Positions 1 through 6,893 of a stretch of 21,420 nt of DNA are shown piece after piece. The translations under genes were made by a program, and so were the position numbers. The stretch's first letter is position 1. Each line of letters starts with the position of its first letter. Origin of the DNA: Nanosyncoccus sp963540965 (lineage in GTDB: Bacteria > Patescibacteriota > Saccharimonadia > Saccharimonadales > Saccharimonadaceae); contig CAUTSA010000008.1 in NCBI GenBank assembly GCA_963540965.1, positions 1-21,420 on the forward strand. The letters are read 5' to 3'. The notes under the pieces were generated by a model. That model was not told where the DNA came from, did no database searches, and saw nothing but the letters and a program-made list of their open reading frames with translations.

Positions 1-517
1 TATGATCTAAAGGATTTTATCATTATCCACTCATTTAACGATGTTGGTTTTTATGCTGAATACTGGTAGTACTTGACTTATATTTATTTCTTCGACACAC
101 TCAAGGCCGTTCGGCCGGGCATATGGTCTCAGAAACAAATATAAGCCAAGTAACTATTGTTCCAATAACTCAGCATAAAAATTATCTAATTTCACAACCC
201 CTTTCATAACTCTGGCCGTTAAACCGTATGGTTATGTTAAGGTTTGGGCTGTTCCAATTTCGCTCGCCACTACTTTCGGAATCATTGTTTATTCTCTTTT
301 CCTCAACCTACTAAGATGATTCAGTTCGGCTGGTTCCCGTCTAATTACTCTATGTGTTCAAGTAATTGCAATACGACATGACTCGTATTAGGTTGCCCCA
401 TTCGGAGATTCCTGGATCAAAGCTTGCTCTCAGCTCCCCAAGACTTATCGCAGAGTTCTACGTCCTTCATCGGTATTGATTGTCAAGGCATCCACTATTA
501 GTGCCCTTATTTACCTT
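1..517 (-). rRNA. rrl: 23S ribosomal RNA, 5' part (cut by window edge)
   Basis: The reverse complement reads as the start of domain I of bacterial 23S rRNA: GTGGATGCC near 490, then GATGAAGGACGT, CTGCGATAAG, CCGAATGGGG, GAACTGAA, GAGGAAAAGA and AGTAGCGGCGAGCGAA, all in the canonical order. The 5' end is placed near 517 by comparison with E. coli and is uncertain by several bases. Only about the first 500 nt are inside the window. An insertion that folds into a long hairpin (see 48-181) enlarges domain I. No 16S gene precedes it on the same strand: the next gene upstream encodes a peptidase. Confidence 0.95.
48..181 (-). other. Rod-like hairpin insertion in 23S domain I
   Basis: Two nested complementary segments fold this stretch into one long imperfect hairpin. 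The outer arms are 48-59 (tttttatgctga) and 170-181 (tcagcataaaaa), 12 pairs. The inner arms are 71-85 and 137-151, about 15 pairs with one G-U. A small GGCC/GGCC stem sits at 105-116 near the tip. It lies where E. coli 23S has a short hairpin of roughly 30 nt (about E. coli nt 300-330, helix 16-18 region), so it adds about 100 nt. Whether it stays in mature rRNA or is excised like an intervening sequence cannot be told from sequence. Confidence 0.8.
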
Positions 518-532
518 TTTATGCATTGACTT

Positions 533-780
533 AACTAGTAATCGAAGTTCAATTACTAATTCTGTATCTATCTTCCTAAACCCGAGAAGGGATTTATTTG
601 GATAAATACGATGCAAGTCTATTTTATTTTCATCGTTGTCCAAATTGTTAATTGAAACTCTGCAATGAATGGATTGTCTTTTCGATAATCCGTAGAAATC
701 TTCGCTTGGATTTTTCCAAGGAGATTACCTCGCAGTTTTCTCTTCATGGCAGTGGTCAACTTGTTGACTTGCTGAACTTG
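533..780 (-). promoter_or_regulatory. Structured leader of the 23S transcript
   Basis: This gene-free stretch lies between the 23S promoter and the 23S 5' end. It contains several inverted repeats: 755-768 (gtcaac-tt-gttgac), 705-720 (cttgg/ccaag), 671-691 (8-bp stem with one wobble), a two-part stem at 597-644 (tttgga/tccaaa enclosing cgatg/catcg), and a 10-bp stem at 533-561 with one wobble directly upstream of 23S. These are probably rRNA processing or antitermination structures. I could not identify a certain boxA. The open frames here overlap these structures and look like chance. Confidence 0.6.
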
Positions 781-786
781 TTTAGT

Positions 787-815
787 ATTGTAGTACAGCT
801 TTTGAAAGTTTGCAA
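787..815 (-). promoter_or_regulatory. Promoter of the 23S rRNA gene
   Basis: On the minus strand, TTGCAA (810-815), a 17-nt spacer and TACAAT (787-792) make a good sigma70-type promoter. The expected start is near 780, giving a leader of about 260 nt before 23S. The rest of the gap up to 947 is AT-rich and shows no gene and no convincing terminator for the peptidase gene upstream. Confidence 0.8.
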
Positions 816-947
816 GGGTTTTTTGAAAGATTTTTTAAGTTTTTTTACTTTTTTGATAATTTATTTTTCTGACCCCTGTTAATTTCGAACTCTTAATGTG
901 CTGTTTTATTAACTATATATATTACTTTTTCTGCTGATGTAGATTTT

Positions 948-3419
948 TTATAATTGCTGAATTTTCTGATAGACATTCTCTGCTTCACGTTCACGCCATT
1001 TAAGTGTGATTTTGATACCATATTCTGCTATTTTAATAGCTCGGGCGACGGCCTTATTATCTCTTTCCTGATCACAGAACTGACTGAACTGCTCTGCCTC
1101 AGATTGGTTTGAGACACGCGCCCCGACAACTCGAATATAATCATCGATTGACTTATTCTTTGTAATCTCCTTTATATAATCCCAATGAGCGTAAAACCAC
1201 TCGAGAGCCTGTTGTTTTGACCAATAATTGGAAAGAAGTAAAGAGAGGAAGGTGAGATGATCTTGTAGTCTTACCGTCTCTTGATCTTCGAGTAAATCGA
1301 CAAGCCTATTAATGTGTTCTTCTTTGCGGCTGTCAGTCAAAGTCTCCAAGATAATTGATTTATAAACAGGATTAGATTCTTGTTGATATCGTTCTAGCAG
1401 AGGCTCAAAGAGCTCTTCTTTAGAATAGCGGTATTTAGCATCGATAATTGTATCAAGAAGCTCAGGAGAGACTGCTGAAAAGTTCATGTTTTTCCCTATC
1501 TTCTGATCATAAATATCGGATAGCTTTGATAAAATAGCCTGACCCTCCGCATAGATGGCGAAATTAAGAACAAGTGGTCGGAGCTTTAAATCATCTGCAC
1601 TATCTGAAGTTGAACTAAGGCCGAGACGCTCAATATTATAAGCAACTAGTCTTAAAAGATATTTCTTGAATAGAGGAAAATACTCGGAAGTTGGGGGGAA
1701 GAAGATTTTTAGATTAGCTACGATAGTAACAATTAGCTGCCAGATCGACTCCTGCTTTTCTTTTTCGAATTTAGGTAGCAAATCAAAAATACTACTAGTA
1801 TTAATATATGGTGTGCGCATAAGCATGCTACGATCAATCAATAATCTAAGTTTTTGTTCAAAGTTGAGATTGTGAAAGTTTTGTATTTTTTGCTCAAAAT
1901 CGTGATCCGATAGCTTTATTAGATAATGACCGGACATATCATCGGTGATTTTTGGGAGAACCCATGTGGTTTGATCAGTAGAACCATCAGCGAGAAAACG
2001 CTGTTGTTTTTCTCCATCAATTAATGGAAACCCAGATTGCAAAATCCAAGAGTCCATCATATTCTTAACATCAAAGGTGGCAAATTCTTGTAAGCAGGCC
2101 CATAAATCGTCGCCAGAAGTATTTTGGTACTGGAATTTTTGGAAATACTTTTTCAAGCCTTTGAAGAACTGCTCTTCACCCATTAGACGCATAAGCATAA
2201 ACATCAGATGTGAGCCCTTAGCATAAACAATGGCTCCATCAAATAGACTGTCGATTTCAGTAGGATCCGAAACGGTTTGCTGGACCGACTGTACGTTCTC
2301 AAGAGAATCTCGGCGAAGTGCATATAGGCAGTCTTCCGTAAAGTAGTCTTGCCAAATTTGCCACTCTGGACGAAGGTGATCGACGGCATAAAATTGCATC
2401 ATGTTCGCAAAACTTTCATTAAGCCAGAGATTATCCCACCAACGCATTGTGACAAGATTGCCAAACCATTGATGCGAAAGTTCATGAGTAACGACGGTTG
2501 CAATATACTCCTTGGTGGTTTGTGGTGTGTTTTGGTCCGCGAGGAGACAAGATTCACGATAGGTGACTAGACCCCAGTTTTCCATAGCGCCGGCATCAAA
2601 GTCAGGAATAGCTACCTGGTCAAGTTTTGGTAATGGATAAGGTATTTCAAAGAGTTGATCATAGAAATCTAGCGATTCCATGGCAATTTGATTTGAGAAT
2701 TCTAGAGACTCAGTTGGCTGATTAAGTGCGCCGTAGGTTGCCACTTCTATGCCGTGCTGATTAGTGCCGGAAACTTTATTAAATTTACCGATACAAATTG
2801 CCAATAAATACGTAGACATTTTTGGGGTAGTTTTGAAGATGACAATCTTACGAGAAACTTCAGCATTTAGATTGAGGGCGTTTGGGTCTTCTTTAGGATT
2901 CAAATCGGCATTTACAGATGTGTAGGTTAAAACTCGTTCTGAAAGAATTGGCATATTGCTGAGAATTGTATCCTCGATATCGGTATCAATAACCTTTAAG
3001 TCAAAGGTTGCCTTGGCTTCAGGCTCATCGATACAGGGAAACATCATTCTAGCATAATGTGATTCAAACTGAGTAGAAACGATACGCTCTTCCCTGCCTT
3101 CGTATTTATAGGTCGACAAATACATACCGATCATGCTATGACTGAGTTTAAAGGTATAGCGTATATCAATACTTGTCGACTGGTCTTTTTCTACTTTATT
3201 AATACTCAGTAATTGATTATTTGGGTCTAAGGTAAAATCTACTGGTTTATTATTTACGAGTATTTTAGAAATTTTTAAGTCTCTGGCATGAAGTTTTAAT
3301 GTTGAAGCTTTCGTCTTGCCAGAAATAATGGTATGTCCTTGAACCTCCTCCGTATTTTTATTGACACGAAGTTCTAGTTGATAATTTTGAGGGATAAAAT
3401 AATTAATTAGTCGTTCCAT
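948..3419 (-). CDS. M1 family aminopeptidase (PepN-like)
   Basis: A zinc metallo-aminopeptidase that removes N-terminal residues from peptides, probably cytoplasmic since no signal peptide is visible. From the chosen start the protein has 823 residues. It carries the substrate-binding GAMEN motif at residues 277-281 and the zinc site HELSH at 312-316 with the third ligand Glu335 in LNESF, the family spacing of HExxH-18-E. The C-terminal half is helical-looking, as in M1 enzymes. The ATG at 3419 is preferred because GGAGA lies just upstream. The open frame extends 59 codons further, but that extension overlaps the end of alaS and has no family likeness. It follows alaS after a 65-nt gap and could be read both from the alaS transcript and from an internal promoter. 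In a small-genome organism it fits peptide scavenging (inference). Confidence 0.93.
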   Translation of the reverse strand: MERLINYFIPQNYQLELRVNKNTEEVQGHTIISGKTKASTLKLHARDLKISKILVNNKPVDFTLDPNNQLLSINKVEKDQSTSIDIRYTFKLSHSMIGMYLSTYKYEGREERIVSTQFESHYARMMFPCIDEPEAKATFDLKVIDTDIEDTILSNMPILSERVLTYTSVNADLNPKEDPNALNLNAEVSRKIVIFKTTPKMSTYLLAICIGKFNKVSGTNQHGIEVATYGALNQPTESLEFSNQIAMESLDFYDQLFEIPYPLPKLDQVAIPDFDAGAMENWGLVTYRESCLLADQNTPQTTKEYIATVVTHELSHQWFGNLVTMRWWDNLWLNESFANMMQFYAVDHLRPEWQIWQDYFTEDCLYALRRDSLENVQSVQQTVSDPTEIDSLFDGAIVYAKGSHLMFMLMRLMGEEQFFKGLKKYFQKFQYQNTSGDDLWACLQEFATFDVKNMMDSWILQSGFPLIDGEKQQRFLADGSTDQTTWVLPKITDDMSGHYLIKLSDHDFEQKIQNFHNLNFEQKLRLLIDRSMLMRTPYINTSSIFDLLPKFEKEKQESIWQLIVTIVANLKIFFPPTSEYFPLFKKYLLRLVAYNIERLGLSSTSDSADDLKLRPLVLNFAIYAEGQAILSKLSDIYDQKIGKNMNFSAVSPELLDTIIDAKYRYSKEELFEPLLERYQQESNPVYKSIILETLTDSRKEEHINRLVDLLEDQETVRLQDHLTFLSLLLSNYWSKQQALEWFYAHWDYIKEITKNKSIDDYIRVVGARVSNQSEAEQFSQFCDQERDNKAVARAIKIAEYGIKITLKWREREAENVYQKIQQL

Positions 3420-3421
3420 AT

Positions 3422-3456
3422 GTCTCCACTTTTTGTTTATTATACGACATGGAGAC
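3422..3456 (-). promoter_or_regulatory. Internal promoter and RBS-masking inverted repeat before the aminopeptidase
   Basis: A perfect 7-bp inverted repeat, GTCTCCA (3450-3456 on the minus strand) and TGGAGAC (3422-3428), flanks a TATAAT box at 3439-3444. The second arm contains the Shine-Dalgarno GGAGA of the aminopeptidase. A transcript from the TATAAT would start near 3432, keep the ribosome site and lose the first arm. A read-through transcript from alaS would contain both arms and could mask the site. The -35 match is weak. Confidence 0.5.
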
Positions 3457-3484
3457 GAAGAACGACTAAAATCAGGTGAATTAT

Positions 3485-5362
3485 TTAATTTTCCAAGACG
3501 GCTTTGATACGACGAATGCCGGCAGAAGAAGATTCCTCTTTTTTGATTTTGAATTTGCCAAGCATGCCAGTATGTTCGACGTGAGGTCCACCACATAATT
3601 CACGAGAAACTGGATGTTCAAAATCACCAACAGTATAAACCTTGACAGTATCTGGATATTTCTCCCAGAATTGACCATGAGCATGCAGGGTATCTCTAGC
3701 GTATGTTTTTTCAAATTCTGCAAAAGTAACAGTATGGTCTTCAAGAATCCATTGATTAACCTGATCTTCGAGAGCCTTAATCTCTTCTGGTGTTAATTTA
3801 CGATCTAAATTAAAGTCAAAACGAAGACGCTCGGATGTAATGTTTGAACCAGCCTGACTAATCTTTGGGTCTATTAATTTTTGCAAGGCAGCAAGTAGGA
3901 GGTGAGTTGCGGTATGATATTTAGTTGACATCTCGCTATGATCTTCAAGTCCACCTTTAAACATACCTTCAGAAGCAGTCTTGGAACGTTCACGCTGAGC
4001 GGCGAGACATTGGTCGAATTCAGTCTGCCAATTTGAACTCAGCTCGATTTGCTGACGCTTAGCCTCTTCGACAGAAAGCTCAAGTGGAAAACCATAAGTA
4101 TCCTGAAGCATGAATAACTCCTTCCCCGTAAGGCCAGAGGTTTTTAGCTTATTGAGTTCCTTGAGTCCGCGACTTAAGGTCTTTCTAAAAACTTTCTCTT
4201 CACGAATTAAGACCGTTAGGGCGTCCTGGCGGGTGTTCAGAATCCCGTCGGAGAGGTCACGATAATTATTTTCGATAAGTGGAATAATCTGAGGAAGAAA
4301 ATCCTGTTCAATGCCGAGATTAAGAGCCTTTAAAATAGCACGGCGGATGAGACGACGGAGAGCATAACCTTGTTTACGATTACTCGGCGTGAGACCTTGG
4401 GCGGAAAGCAGATAAGCACCACGTAAATGATCGGCAATAATACGCATATCAGCAGTATAGTCGATATATTGTTTATGACTAATCTCTTCAATTTTAGTGA
4501 TTAGTGGTTTTAAGAGTGAAGTTTCAAAAACATCAAAAGAGTCAATTGCGGCGGCGGCAATACGTTCTAAACCGCCTCCGAAGTCAATATTTTTATGCTT
4601 TAATTCAGAAAAGCTTCCATCTTCATTGCGCTTGTATTGCATAAAAACTTGGTTACCGATTTCCATAAAGCGAGCGCCATCAGAGGCAGGATGTGACTGG
4701 CCGAAGGTTGCAACATCTTGTTTGTCTTCCCCAAAGTCATAGAAGACTTCGGAATCAGGACCACAAGGGTCGCCAATAGGGGTGGTCTCTACGCCACCAC
4801 CACGGCTCCACCAGTTTTCATGATCATCATAGAAGAAAATATGTTCACCTTCTTTAATCCCTCTGGCGGCACCATTTTCGGCACTGCCGATTTCAGCGAT
4901 TTTAGCATCTACGCCAGCCTCTTTAAAGACCTGTTGCCAGATTTCAGCAGACTCAGTGTCTTTTGGGATGCCATATTTTTCACTACCAATAAAGCAGGTA
5001 ACATAGATCTTATGAGGATCTAGACCCACTTCTTCGATTAAGAATTTAAAGAAAGCAGGAATCTGTTGACTTTTAAAATAATCACCGAGAGACCAGTTAC
5101 CTAACATCTCAAAAACTGTGGTATGTCTTGGATCACCAACATCCTCAATATCCTGCAGGCGAAGACATGGCTGGGAATCAGCTAGACGCTTACCTTCTGG
5201 ATGTGGCTCTCCAAGAAGAAAAGGCAGAAGAGGCTGCATGCCTGAACCGGTAAAAAGAGTGGTTGGATCGTTTTCAAGAACCAATTTCGCAGGCGCGATG
5301 ACTTGATGTCCAAGCTTTTGCTGATATTCAAGAAATTTTTGACGGATTTCACTAGCATTCAT
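3485..5362 (-). CDS. alaS: Alanyl-tRNA synthetase, lacking the C-terminal C-Ala domain
   Basis: Charges tRNA-Ala with alanine in the cytoplasm. The class II catalytic core is at the N-terminus, with the FEMLGN and GDYF signatures near residues 85-95 and GGLERI near 268. The tRNA-recognition region follows. The editing domain is present, with its metal site HTATH around residue 483 and the CGGPH motif near the C-terminus (canonical CGGTH). At 625 residues it ends right after this editing domain, whereas E. coli AlaRS (876) continues into an oligomerisation and C-Ala domain. The stop is followed by an unrelated gene, so this is a natural short form rather than a broken one. ATG at 5362 has no Shine-Dalgarno but lies one helical step from a TATAAT box, suggesting a leaderless message. 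The aminopeptidase gene follows. Confidence 0.96.
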   Translation of the reverse strand: MNASEIRQKFLEYQQKLGHQVIAPAKLVLENDPTTLFTGSGMQPLLPFLLGEPHPEGKRLADSQPCLRLQDIEDVGDPRHTTVFEMLGNWSLGDYFKSQQIPAFFKFLIEEVGLDPHKIYVTCFIGSEKYGIPKDTESAEIWQQVFKEAGVDAKIAEIGSAENGAARGIKEGEHIFFYDDHENWWSRGGGVETTPIGDPCGPDSEVFYDFGEDKQDVATFGQSHPASDGARFMEIGNQVFMQYKRNEDGSFSELKHKNIDFGGGLERIAAAAIDSFDVFETSLLKPLITKIEEISHKQYIDYTADMRIIADHLRGAYLLSAQGLTPSNRKQGYALRRLIRRAILKALNLGIEQDFLPQIIPLIENNYRDLSDGILNTRQDALTVLIREEKVFRKTLSRGLKELNKLKTSGLTGKELFMLQDTYGFPLELSVEEAKRQQIELSSNWQTEFDQCLAAQRERSKTASEGMFKGGLEDHSEMSTKYHTATHLLLAALQKLIDPKISQAGSNITSERLRFDFNLDRKLTPEEIKALEDQVNQWILEDHTVTFAEFEKTYARDTLHAHGQFWEKYPDTVKVYTVGDFEHPVSRELCGGPHVEHTGMLGKFKIKKEESSSAGIRRIKAVLEN

Positions 5363-5369
5363 ATTCTAT

Positions 5370-5378
5370 ATTATATCA
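5370..5378 (-). promoter_or_regulatory. Extended -10 promoter of alaS, leaderless
   Basis: TGATATAAT on the minus strand (TATAAT at 5370-5375) is a perfect extended -10 box with only a poor -35 (TTGATG at 19 nt). The predicted start, about 7 nt downstream, falls at the alaS ATG (5362). Confidence 0.6.
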
Positions 5379-5420
5379 CGCTTGAACCTCTGTTCATCAA
5401 CCATACAACTTTATTATTTA

Positions 5421-5449
5421 TAGACATTGGAAGGCGTTTATGCTATGGT
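5421..5449 (+). promoter_or_regulatory. Promoter of the small membrane-anchored protein gene
   Basis: TAGACA (5421-5426), a 17-nt spacer and TATGGT (5444-5449), preceded by TGC as an extended -10. The start would be near 5456, giving a 20-nt leader with AGGA before the ATG at 5476. It is divergent from the alaS promoter. Confidence 0.55.
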
Positions 5450-5475
5450 AAGGATAAGCATAATTAGGAAAAAAG

Positions 5476-5778
5476 ATGAGAAAATTAATTGCCTTGTTTA
5501 TTATCGGAATAATTGGACTGATTGCATTTCTTTCGATTAAAAAAGCTTTGACCGGAGACGGCGCAATTAGCCTAGTATGTAAGACGGCGAATGATACTAT
5601 TACTGTAAAATTTGACCCAACGAGCGAAAAGGCAATTTCCGCAACTCATAAAGATGGGACGGACTTTGAAATGAAGGGCGTAGATGAAAGAATTAAGAAG
5701 ATCGGTCTTTTAAGATATATCGACGAATTCACGCGTGACTTCGAAGAGAAAAAAGGTGGCGCCTGTTTCAAAAAATAG
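5476..5778 (+). CDS. Small membrane-anchored protein of unknown function
   Basis: I do not recognise this 100-residue protein. Residues 1-20 form a basic start plus a hydrophobic stretch (MRK, then a run of I, L, F and G), which reads as a signal anchor or signal peptide. The rest is hydrophilic and charged, with two cysteines near residues 35 and 97 that could form a disulfide if exported. It is the only protein gene on the plus strand in the window. It has its own promoter, an AGGA ribosome site 8 nt before the ATG, and a TAG stop one base from the convergent end of mnmA. The tight convergence with no visible terminator suggests overlapping 3' ends. It is probably a real gene, because promoter, ribosome site, composition and clean boundaries agree. 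Confidence 0.7.
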   Translation: MRKLIALFIIGIIGLIAFLSIKKALTGDGAISLVCKTANDTITVKFDPTSEKAISATHKDGTDFEMKGVDERIKKIGLLRYIDEFTRDFEEKKGGACFKK

Positions 5779-5779
5779 G

Positions 5780-6883
5780 TTAGGCAATAATACCACCACC
5801 GAGACAAACATCATCATGATAAAAAACAGCCGATTGACCAGAGGCGGGACGCTTGAATTCGTGTGTAAATTCGAGAACCGCCTGACTTTTTTCTTGGTCA
5901 AGGGTCAGCTTTGCGGACTGCAGAGCAGCACGGTGCCGAATACGGATGTCAAGATTTAGAGGAAGAGGGATAATCTCGCCATTTTTATTATATTCTGGAC
6001 GCAAGAAGATGTCGTTAAGTATTAATTTATTAGTCCAAAGATTTGGATTATTGAGATTACGTGAAACATAAATAATATTTCGAGACATATCCTTATCAAC
6101 GATGTAGTAAGGCAAACCGCCGCTGAGATTGAGGCCATGCCTCTGACCAATGGTATAAAAAACAGCACCGTCGTGGACTCCAATCACTTGGTCTGACTCG
6201 CGATCAATAATCTCACCTGGAGTTACTGGGAAATATTCTTTAAGAAAATCCTGCATTCCTACTTCGCCGACAAAACAAACGCCCATGGATTCTTTTTTAT
6301 AGGCATTATCAAGACAATTCTCTGCAGCCAGCTGCTTTACCTCTGGCTTATTAAGACGCCCGAGTGGAAAAATAGTTGAAGCAACAGCTTTTTCTGAAAT
6401 GCGGTAAAGAAAATATGTTTGATCCTTGTTTTGATCAACGGCTTTTAATAAGTTTCTTGAGTCTGAACTAGCGTAGTGACCGGTGGCGATCAGGTCGGCA
6501 CCCTGTTCTTTGGCCACCTCGTAGAATAATTTAAACTTGATTTCTTGATTACACATAATGTCTGGATTTGGAGTATTTCCCTTTTGAAATTCAGACAACA
6601 TATAATCGACAACTTTTTGATGATATTCTTCTTCAAAGTCAAAAATCCGAAAATCAATATCTAGTTTAGTAGCAACCCGTTTGGCGTCAGCTAGATCTTC
6701 TGCCCAAGGACACTTCATGCCTGGAAGGTCCCTTGACCAGTTCTTCATGTAAACACCGACCACTTGATAGCCGGCATTCTTTAGAAGCATGGCGGAAACT
6801 GAGGAGTCGACGCCGCCAGACATACCAACAAAAACTGTTTTATTGGAGTTTTCTGGGTTATAACTTAAAATCTTATCCTGCAT
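5780..6883 (-). CDS. mnmA: tRNA-specific 2-thiouridylase MnmA
   Basis: Adenylates and thiolates U34 in the anticodon of Lys, Glu and Gln tRNAs to give 2-thiouridine. The ATP PP-loop SGGVDSS is at residues 22-28. The two catalytic cysteines are Cys111 in PDIMCN and Cys203 in GVCFVGE, and the ATGHY motif is at 133-137. At 367 residues it is full length. GGAG stands 7 nt before the ATG, and the gene starts 10 nt after the desulfurase stop, so the two are surely cotranscribed. The upstream desulfurase is the likely sulfur donor. A substrate, tRNA-Lys(UUU), is encoded nearby at 10868-10944. Confidence 0.97.
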   Translation of the reverse strand: MQDKILSYNPENSNKTVFVGMSGGVDSSVSAMLLKNAGYQVVGVYMKNWSRDLPGMKCPWAEDLADAKRVATKLDIDFRIFDFEEEYHQKVVDYMLSEFQKGNTPNPDIMCNQEIKFKLFYEVAKEQGADLIATGHYASSDSRNLLKAVDQNKDQTYFLYRISEKAVASTIFPLGRLNKPEVKQLAAENCLDNAYKKESMGVCFVGEVGMQDFLKEYFPVTPGEIIDRESDQVIGVHDGAVFYTIGQRHGLNLSGGLPYYIVDKDMSRNIIYVSRNLNNPNLWTNKLILNDIFLRPEYNKNGEIIPLPLNLDIRIRHRAALQSAKLTLDQEKSQAVLEFTHEFKRPASGQSAVFYHDDVCLGGGIIA

Positions 6884-6893
6884 AATACTCCTA

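Noticed and set aside
48..181. Group I intron in 23S rRNA
   Set aside because: The insertion is only about 130 nt, a simple hairpin, with no room for an intron core or homing endonuclease.
652..882. 76-residue open frame on the plus strand in the 23S leader
   Set aside because: It is antisense to the promoter and hairpins, has no ribosome site and is of low complexity toward its end.
3420..3596. Longer N-terminus for the aminopeptidase
   Set aside because: It overlaps the alaS 3' end out of frame, lacks family similarity, and the ATG at 3419 has a good Shine-Dalgarno.
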